A DNA stretch of 29,752 nucleotides from Nonomuraea sp. Its GTDB lineage: Bacteria; Actinomycetota; Actinomycetes; Streptosporangiales; Streptosporangiaceae. Positions 23,202 to 29,752 of the stretch are shown one piece after another; position 1 is the first letter of the stretch, and each line of letters starts with the position of its first letter. The translations under genes were made by a program, and so were the position numbers. The notes beneath the pieces were generated by a model. That model did not search any database and was not told the origin of the DNA. It worked only from the letters and a program-made list of their open reading frames with translations. Location of the stretch: positions 1 to 29,752 of the forward strand of contig JABFVJ010000039.1 in the NCBI GenBank assembly GCA_013362835.1, in the 5' to 3' direction.

Positions 23202-24805
23202 CCTCCCCCGACCCCTCCGCGAGCGTCACCGGGTCGCCGCTGGACACGGCGGTGCTGTTCGCGCGGCTCAAGCTGCGCCTGCTGGTCGGCAACCTGCGCG
23301 GCGACGTGCAGCGCAAGCTCGGCTTCGTCTTCACGCTGCTCGCCGCGACCGGCCTGGCCGGCCTCGGGTTCCTGCTGATGAGCCTGCTCAGGCTGGCCCC
23401 CGACGACGTCGCCGCCGAGCTGGTGATCGTCGCGTTCACGCTCTTCCTGCTGAGCTGGATGATCGTGCCGCTGCTCGCGTTCGGCCTCGACGACACGCTC
23501 GACCCCGCGCGCCTGTCGCTGTTCCCGCTGCGTACGCGCGAGCTGGCCATCGGCATGTTCACCGCGTCCGCGACCGGCGCGTGGCCGCTGGCGATGCTGA
23601 TCGTCACGGCCGGGGCGCTGGTCGGGCTGCCCACGACCCTCGGCGGCGTGCTGCTCGGCGTGCCCGCGGTGCTGCTGCAGTTCGCGCTCTGCGTGGTGAC
23701 GTCGAGGCTGATCACGACCTCGTTGTCCGGCGCCCTGCGCTCCCGGCGCGGGCGTGACGTGCTGGCCGTGGCCGCCCTGTTCGTGGTGCTGCTCGCGCAG
23801 CTGCCCAACCTGCTGATGAACGGCGGCGTCGGCGACCCCGGCGCGCTGCTGCACCAGATGGCGGGCGTGCTGCGCTGGACGCCGCCCGGCATGGCCGCGC
23901 ACGCCATGGCCGACGGCGGCCTGGCGGGCCTGGCCGAGCTGGTCGTGCTCGCCGTCCTCGTCGTCGTGCTCGCCTGGTTGTGGGTCAAGGCGCTGGGCCG
24001 CGCCCTGGTGTCGCCCGACTCCTCGACGCAGGCGGCCTCGGTGCGCAGGGAGAGCGGCCTCGTCGACCGGTTCCTGCCCGACGGGCCGCTCGCCGCCGTG
24101 GTGACGAAGGAGCTGAAGTACATCAGGCGCGAGCCCAGGTTCCGCGTGGGCTGGTTCTCCTCGGTCGTGGTGACCGTCATCCTGGCGTTCTCGCTGAACA
24201 ACAGCACCCAGGGGCAGGCGGGTCCCATGCTGCCGGTCCTGCTCACCGGGATGGGCGCGCTCATGATCGCCCTGCAGTCGGGCAACGCGTTCGGCATCGA
24301 CGGCCGCTCGTTGTGGATGAACGCCGTGGTCTTCGGCTCCGAGGAGGACCTGCGCCGCGACCTGGCCGGGCGGCACATCGCCAACAGCCTGATCGCCGCG
24401 CCGCTGCTGCTGCTCATCGCCGTCGCCGCCGCGCTGCTCATGGGCGCTCCGCAGGCCGTCGTGCCCGCGTTCCTGACCGGGCTCGGCGCGCTCGGCATCG
24501 GGCTCGGGGTCGGGTCGGTGACCAGCGTGACGATCCCGTACACGATGCCCGAGCGGATGAACGCCTTCAGCGGCGCCGCGCCCGGCCAGGGCGGTCAGGC
24601 GTTCGCCTCGTCCATCGGCGCGATGCTCGGCATCGTGCTGATGTCGCTGCCGATCCTGCTGCCGATGGTGTTCGGGCTCGTCTGGGTGTCGGTGCTCGCG
24701 CCCTTCTACGGCCTGCTGATCGAGGTGCTCGGCAGACGCCTGGCCGGCAAGATCGGCTTCCCGAGACTGCCCGAGTTGGTCGCGGCCGTGTCGAAGGCCA
24801 GTTGA
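23198..24805 (+). CDS. ABC transporter permease (ABC-2 type exporter)
   Basis: A 535-residue membrane protein starting at the ATG inside the stop of the ATPase gene. It has about 12 hydrophobic segments, in groups split by a long hydrophilic region near the middle (about residues 265-320) containing DSSTQAASVRRESGLVDRF and TKELKYIRREPRFRVGWF. The latter resembles the KELRYLRRDPR coupling segment of ABC-2 permeases. With the adjacent ATPase it should form an exporter as a homodimer or with one permease per complex. Nothing in the sequence identifies the cargo. One base after its stop begins a DasR-like element that belongs to the next gene. Confidence 0.85.
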   Translation: MTSPDPSASVTGSPLDTAVLFARLKLRLLVGNLRGDVQRKLGFVFTLLAATGLAGLGFLLMSLLRLAPDDVAAELVIVAFTLFLLSWMIVPLLAFGLDDTLDPARLSLFPLRTRELAIGMFTASATGAWPLAMLIVTAGALVGLPTTLGGVLLGVPAVLLQFALCVVTSRLITTSLSGALRSRRGRDVLAVAALFVVLLAQLPNLLMNGGVGDPGALLHQMAGVLRWTPPGMAAHAMADGGLAGLAELVVLAVLVVVLAWLWVKALGRALVSPDSSTQAASVRRESGLVDRFLPDGPLAAVVTKELKYIRREPRFRVGWFSSVVVTVILAFSLNNSTQGQAGPMLPVLLTGMGALMIALQSGNAFGIDGRSLWMNAVVFGSEEDLRRDLAGRHIANSLIAAPLLLLIAVAAALLMGAPQAVVPAFLTGLGALGIGLGVGSVTSVTIPYTMPERMNAFSGAAPGQGGQAFASSIGAMLGIVLMSLPILLPMVFGLVWVSVLAPFYGLLIEVLGRRLAGKIGFPRLPELVAAVSKAS

Positions 24806-24806
24806 G

Positions 24807-24822
24807 AGTGGTCTAGTCCAAT
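24807..24822. promoter_or_regulatory. DasR-responsive-element-like site upstream of ppc
   Basis: AGTGGTCTAGTCCAAT matches the known DasR consensus A(G/C)TGGTCTAGACCA(G/C)T at 14 of 16 positions, and its core TGGTCTAGTCCA is near-palindromic. It lies 50 bases before the ppc start. DasR is the GntR-family regulator that responds to N-acetylglucosamine-derived signals in Streptomyces. Binding here is inferred. Confidence 0.4.
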
Positions 24823-24848
24823 GGGCGAGACCGGTCTGCGGCGGCCGA

Positions 24849-24861
24849 TATCGAGTCGATA
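24849..24861. repeat. Palindrome in the ppc leader
   Basis: TATCGA-G-TCGATA is a perfect 13-base palindrome ending 11 bases before the ppc start. It may be an operator or part of the core promoter; no regulator is recognised. Confidence 0.4.
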
Positions 24862-24872
24862 CCCTTCGAAGC

Positions 24873-27494
<2,622 letters not shown>

Positions 27495-27498
27495 GCCG

Positions 27499-27529
27499 CG
27501 TACGGCCCGGCTGGGGGGCGGGCCGTACG
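27499..27529. terminator. Bidirectional hairpin between ppc and the epoxide hydrolase gene
   Basis: CGTACGGCCCG (27499-27509) and CGGGCCGTACG (27519-27529) are perfect 11-base complements around a 9-base G-rich loop. The hairpin sits 4 bases after the ppc stop and 8 bases from the convergent hydrolase stop, so it can end transcription from both sides. Confidence 0.8.
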
Positions 27530-27537
27530 AGCGGGGA

Positions 27538-28617
27538 TCAGCGCAAACCGTCGAAGAAGGCGCGGATGTCCGAGGTGAGCGCTTCCGTGGCGGTGTGAGC
27601 CGTGTAGTGACCGTGCGCCGGGGCGGGGAGCGTCGTCCAGGAGACGATGTCGCGGTGGTCGCGGTCGGCGAAGCGGCGGATCGACTTGAAGTCGCCCTCG
27701 GCCATCGCCAGCGCGGTCGGGGTGGTCGTCGGCTCCTGGGGCTGCTCCATGCGGGCGTTCTCCCAGTAGAAGCGCAGGGCCGAGCCCGCCGTGCCGGTGA
27801 ACCAGTGGATGGCCGCGTTGGTCAGCACGAAGTCGTCGTCGAGGTCCTCGTCGAAGAGCTGGGCGAGCCAGCCCACGAGCCCGGCGGGGGAGTCGGTGAT
27901 CGCGTGCGCGAGCGTCTGCGGCTGCTGGGAGTGCAGCACGTTGAAGGCGCCCTTCTCCTTCCAGAACCAGTCGAGCACGGCCAGCCCGGCCTGCTCCTCC
28001 TCGCTCAGGTCCGCGAACTCGGCCGGGTCGCCGGAGGGGAAGGAGAAGAGCTGGGTGACGTGCACGCCCACGACGTGCTCCGGGGCGACCCGGCCGAGCT
28101 CGGGGGAGATCATCGAGCCGCCGTCGTTGCCGACCGCGCCGTAGCGCTCGTAGCCGAGGCGGGCCATCAGCTCGGCCCACGCCCTGGCGACGCGGAGGAC
28201 GTTCCAGCCGAGCTCCTTGGTCGGCCCGGAGAAGCCGTAGCCGGGCAGCGACGGGATGACCAGGTGGAAGTGGCGTGACAGGGGCTCGATGGCGTCGACG
28301 TACTCGGCGATCGAGCCGGGCCAGCCGTGGGTGAGGATCAGGGGCAGCGCGTCGGGGTTGTCGGAGCGTACGTGGACGAAGTGGATGTTCTGCCCGTCGA
28401 TCTCCGTCGTGAACTGCGGGTACGCGTTGAGCCTGGCCTCCTGTGCCCGCCAGTCGAAGCCGGTGCGCCAGTGGTCGACCAGCCGCCTGACCCGCTCGAC
28501 GCTGACGCCCTGGTCGGCGCCGGGGATCTCGTCGGCGAAGCGGGTGAGCGCGAGCCTGGCCTGGAGGTCGTCGAGGTCGGCCTGAGAGATCTCGACGCGG
28601 AAGGGACGGATGCTCAT
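27538..28617 (-). CDS. Epoxide hydrolase family protein (EHN-type alpha/beta hydrolase)
   Basis: A 359-residue alpha/beta-hydrolase with an N-terminal EHN domain (MSIRPFRVEISQADLDDLQ and DWRAQEARLNAYPQF). The core has HGWPGS (97-102) for the oxyanion hole, the nucleophile Asp165 in VGNDGGS, a lid-domain FYWENAR with a Tyr candidate, and a C-terminal HGHYTAHT that probably supplies the catalytic His. In most relatives the residue after the nucleophile is Trp (GGDWGA); here it is Gly, which may alter the active site. AGAGGA lies about 6 bases before the ATG. Such enzymes open epoxides to diols, but the natural substrate is unknown. Upstream is an operator-like repeat over a possible promoter. 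Confidence 0.9.
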   Translation of the reverse strand: MSIRPFRVEISQADLDDLQARLALTRFADEIPGADQGVSVERVRRLVDHWRTGFDWRAQEARLNAYPQFTTEIDGQNIHFVHVRSDNPDALPLILTHGWPGSIAEYVDAIEPLSRHFHLVIPSLPGYGFSGPTKELGWNVLRVARAWAELMARLGYERYGAVGNDGGSMISPELGRVAPEHVVGVHVTQLFSFPSGDPAEFADLSEEEQAGLAVLDWFWKEKGAFNVLHSQQPQTLAHAITDSPAGLVGWLAQLFDEDLDDDFVLTNAAIHWFTGTAGSALRFYWENARMEQPQEPTTTPTALAMAEGDFKSIRRFADRDHRDIVSWTTLPAPAHGHYTAHTATEALTSDIRAFFDGLR

Positions 28618-28642
28618 GGGGAGTCCTCTCGAACCAAGAAGC

Positions 28643-28680
28643 GGAACGGCTTGTTCTGTTCCAGAATAGCAGAACGGAAC
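28643..28680 (-). promoter_or_regulatory. Operator-like GGAAC/GTTCC repeats over the epoxide hydrolase promoter
   Basis: GTTCTGTTC (28653-28661) and GAACGGAAC (28672-28680) pair at 8 of 9 positions over a 10-base spacer, and a further GGAAC lies at 28643-28647. On the minus strand, a -10-like TATTCT (28664-28669) is inside the spacer, with TGGAAT 17 bases upstream as a weak -35. A repressor (TetR type would fit) bound here would block the promoter. No regulator gene is adjacent. Confidence 0.45.
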
Positions 28681-28777
28681 GCTTCATTCCACTATGTCTT
28701 CAAGACGCATCCAAGTGGCTCACAAGCACTCTTGGGGATCATGAGGTTCTTTCCGAGCAGAGAAAGGGATCCCCCTC
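28681..28777. promoter_or_regulatory. Leader of the secreted repeat protein
   Basis: The region holds GTCTT-C-AAGAC (28696-28706) and an imperfect CCAAGTG...CACTCTTGG repeat near 28711-28735. Two overlapping stems are possible near the start codon: GGGGATC (28734-28740) with GATCCCC (28768-28774), and CATGAGG (28740-28746) with CCTCATG (28774-28780). The ribosome site AAAGGGA and the ATG fall in these arms. The promoter is not clear. Confidence 0.35.
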
Positions 28778-29752
28778 ATGAACAGGACAGCGTTGCTGCT
28801 GAGCACGGTGTTGCTCGGCAGCCTGCTGGCCGCTCCCCCGGCACTGGCCGCCGCCGCGCCCACGACCTCCGTGGCCCGCGTCAAGGCGAGTCCCGCGAAC
28901 CAGTCGGGCGAGTGCCCCACCACGGTGGCCTTCTCCGCGACCGTGGCGGCCAAGGGCAAGGGCACCGTGCGCTACCGGTGGGTACGCGGTGACGGCAGCA
29001 AGGGCGCCATCAAGAGTTTCCGCGTCAACGGCGCGCGCAAGGTCATCGTGAGGGATCGCCAGACCTTCGACCGCGACACCACCGGCTGGCAGGCCGTGGA
29101 GGTCCTCGGCAAGCGGGGCCTGTCGGCCAAGGCGCGCTTCCGCGTCGCCTGCGGCGGGGCCGTACGGCGATACGACGTGGTCAACCCGCTGCCCGCCCAG
29201 CCGGACAAGCCGCTGGTCGTGGCCGCGAGCGTGCAGGCGAGCCCGCCGTCCTACACGGGCACGTGCCCGACGACGGTGACGTTCACGGCGACCATCCAGG
29301 TGTCGCGCACCCCGGCCAAGGTCGGCTACCAGTGGATCGACAGCGCCACCGGGGAGGGCGTCGCCGAGGTGATGTACTTCGCGGCCGGCGGTCCCCGCGG
29401 CAGGCAGGTCACGCTGCCGCTGTCCGTGGGCGGCTCCACCGGCGGCTGGAAGTCCGTACGCGTACTCAACGCCGGCGGACACGACTCGGGGCGGGCGACG
29501 TACGAGGTGACCTGCAAGACCACCCCGGCGCCCACGCCGAGCGGCACCCCGACGTCGACCCCCACCAGCACCCCGACCAGCACGCCGACGAGCACCCCGA
29601 CGTCGACCCCCACGACCACGCCGACCAACGAGCCCCCGGCCAGGCCGGAGGTGGCGATCACCGGTCTGACGCCCGACGGCTACGAGGGCTACTGCGACGA
29701 GCCGATCGCCTTCCAGGCCACCGGCCGCATCACGCTCCCCGCGGGCGCGGCG
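28778..29752 (+). CDS. Secreted protein with Ig-like repeats and Thr/Pro linker (partial, 3' end off the right edge)
   Basis: 325 codons are visible from the ATG at 28778 (AAAGGGA about 9 bases upstream) to the window edge, with no stop. A signal peptide (NRTALLLSTVLLGSLLAA, cut probably after PALA near residue 24) leads to two related domains of about 80-100 residues. Each has a CPTT motif and a closing Cys: Cys46 to Cys125, and Cys163 to Cys246. A linker from about residue 248 to 291 is dominated by five TPTS units, then a third repeat begins (residue 292, with Cys306). The repeats look like beta-sandwich (Ig-like) folds, each likely held by a disulfide. The protein is extracellular; its partner and any wall anchor lie beyond the edge. 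Confidence 0.8.
   Translation, partial: MNRTALLLSTVLLGSLLAAPPALAAAAPTTSVARVKASPANQSGECPTTVAFSATVAAKGKGTVRYRWVRGDGSKGAIKSFRVNGARKVIVRDRQTFDRDTTGWQAVEVLGKRGLSAKARFRVACGGAVRRYDVVNPLPAQPDKPLVVAASVQASPPSYTGTCPTTVTFTATIQVSRTPAKVGYQWIDSATGEGVAEVMYFAAGGPRGRQVTLPLSVGGSTGGWKSVRVLNAGGHDSGRATYEVTCKTTPAPTPSGTPTSTPTSTPTSTPTSTPTSTPTTTPTNEPPARPEVAITGLTPDGYEGYCDEPIAFQATGRITLPAGAA

Noticed and set aside
28645..28657. A LexA-type SOS box, GAAC...GTTC, before the epoxide hydrolase gene
   Set aside because: The spacing is five bases rather than the four of the actinobacterial LexA box, and the flanking bases do not fit.
29530..29640. The tandem repeat as a CRISPR or satellite array
   Set aside because: Units are 12 bases, in frame, without spacers, and vary in codons; they encode a protein linker.
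29326..29661. A minus-strand frame coding a VGV-rich repeat protein
   Set aside because: It is the reverse reading of the TPTS linker codons of the secreted protein.

Overview
The window is very GC-rich, uses GTG starts freely and packs genes with 4-base start/stop overlaps. Its gene families (EccC-type FtsK protein, actinobacterial Tad pilus genes, LysM-BTAD protein, Ada-AlkA fusion, acyl-CoA carboxylase beta plus a short epsilon subunit, NYN protein) point to an actinobacterium. A Streptosporangiales or Nonomuraea-like chromosome is my best guess, but the genus is inference. I see no insertion sequence, tRNA, rRNA, CRISPR array or phage gene.

Layout. (1) 1-4437, minus: the first 1479 codons of a membrane-anchored FHA/FtsK/SpoIIIE (EccC/EssC-type) ATPase that runs off the left edge. 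(2) 4616-5176, minus: a small stand-alone TOPRIM protein. The gap between these two holds two DnaA-box-like sequences. (3) 5495-15667, plus: a compact Tad (tight adherence) pilus operon in the order SAF/CpaB, TadZ-like, TadA/CpaF, TadB, TadC, small pilin, TadE, second TadE, TadG-like, LysM-BTAD membrane protein, lipoprotein, secreted protein. Almost every junction overlaps. (4) 15664-17342: a MarR regulator divergent from an MFS exporter. (5) 17348-19260, minus: an alkylation-repair pair, Ada-AlkA fusion then Ogt, overlapping by ATGA. (6) 19435-20376, minus: a NYN-domain protein. (7) 20484-22270, minus: acyl-CoA carboxylase beta and epsilon subunits; the beta subunit has the Asp that marks propionyl-CoA carboxylases. 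(8) 22392-24805, plus: an ABC exporter pair. (9) 24873-27494, plus: phosphoenolpyruvate carboxylase. (10) 27538-28617, minus: an epoxide hydrolase. (11) 28778-end, plus: a secreted protein with Ig-like repeats and a Thr/Pro linker, cut by the right edge.

How the genes work together. The Tad block supplies the cytoplasmic motor (TadA), platform (TadB, TadC), localisation factor (TadZ), a SAF-domain envelope protein and pilin-like subunits. No prepilin peptidase lies in the window, so it must be encoded elsewhere. The most intriguing gene is the LysM-BTAD protein, whose predicted topology puts LysM outside and a SARP-like BTAD module inside; it is coupled to two exported proteins of unknown function. 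The repair, carboxylase and transporter genes look like ordinary chromosomal loci. Several control regions carry recognisable motifs: a DasR-type element before the PEP carboxylase gene, an iron-box-like core before the ABC operon, direct repeats before ada-alkA, and an operator-like repeat over the epoxide hydrolase promoter. All site assignments come from reading the sequence only.
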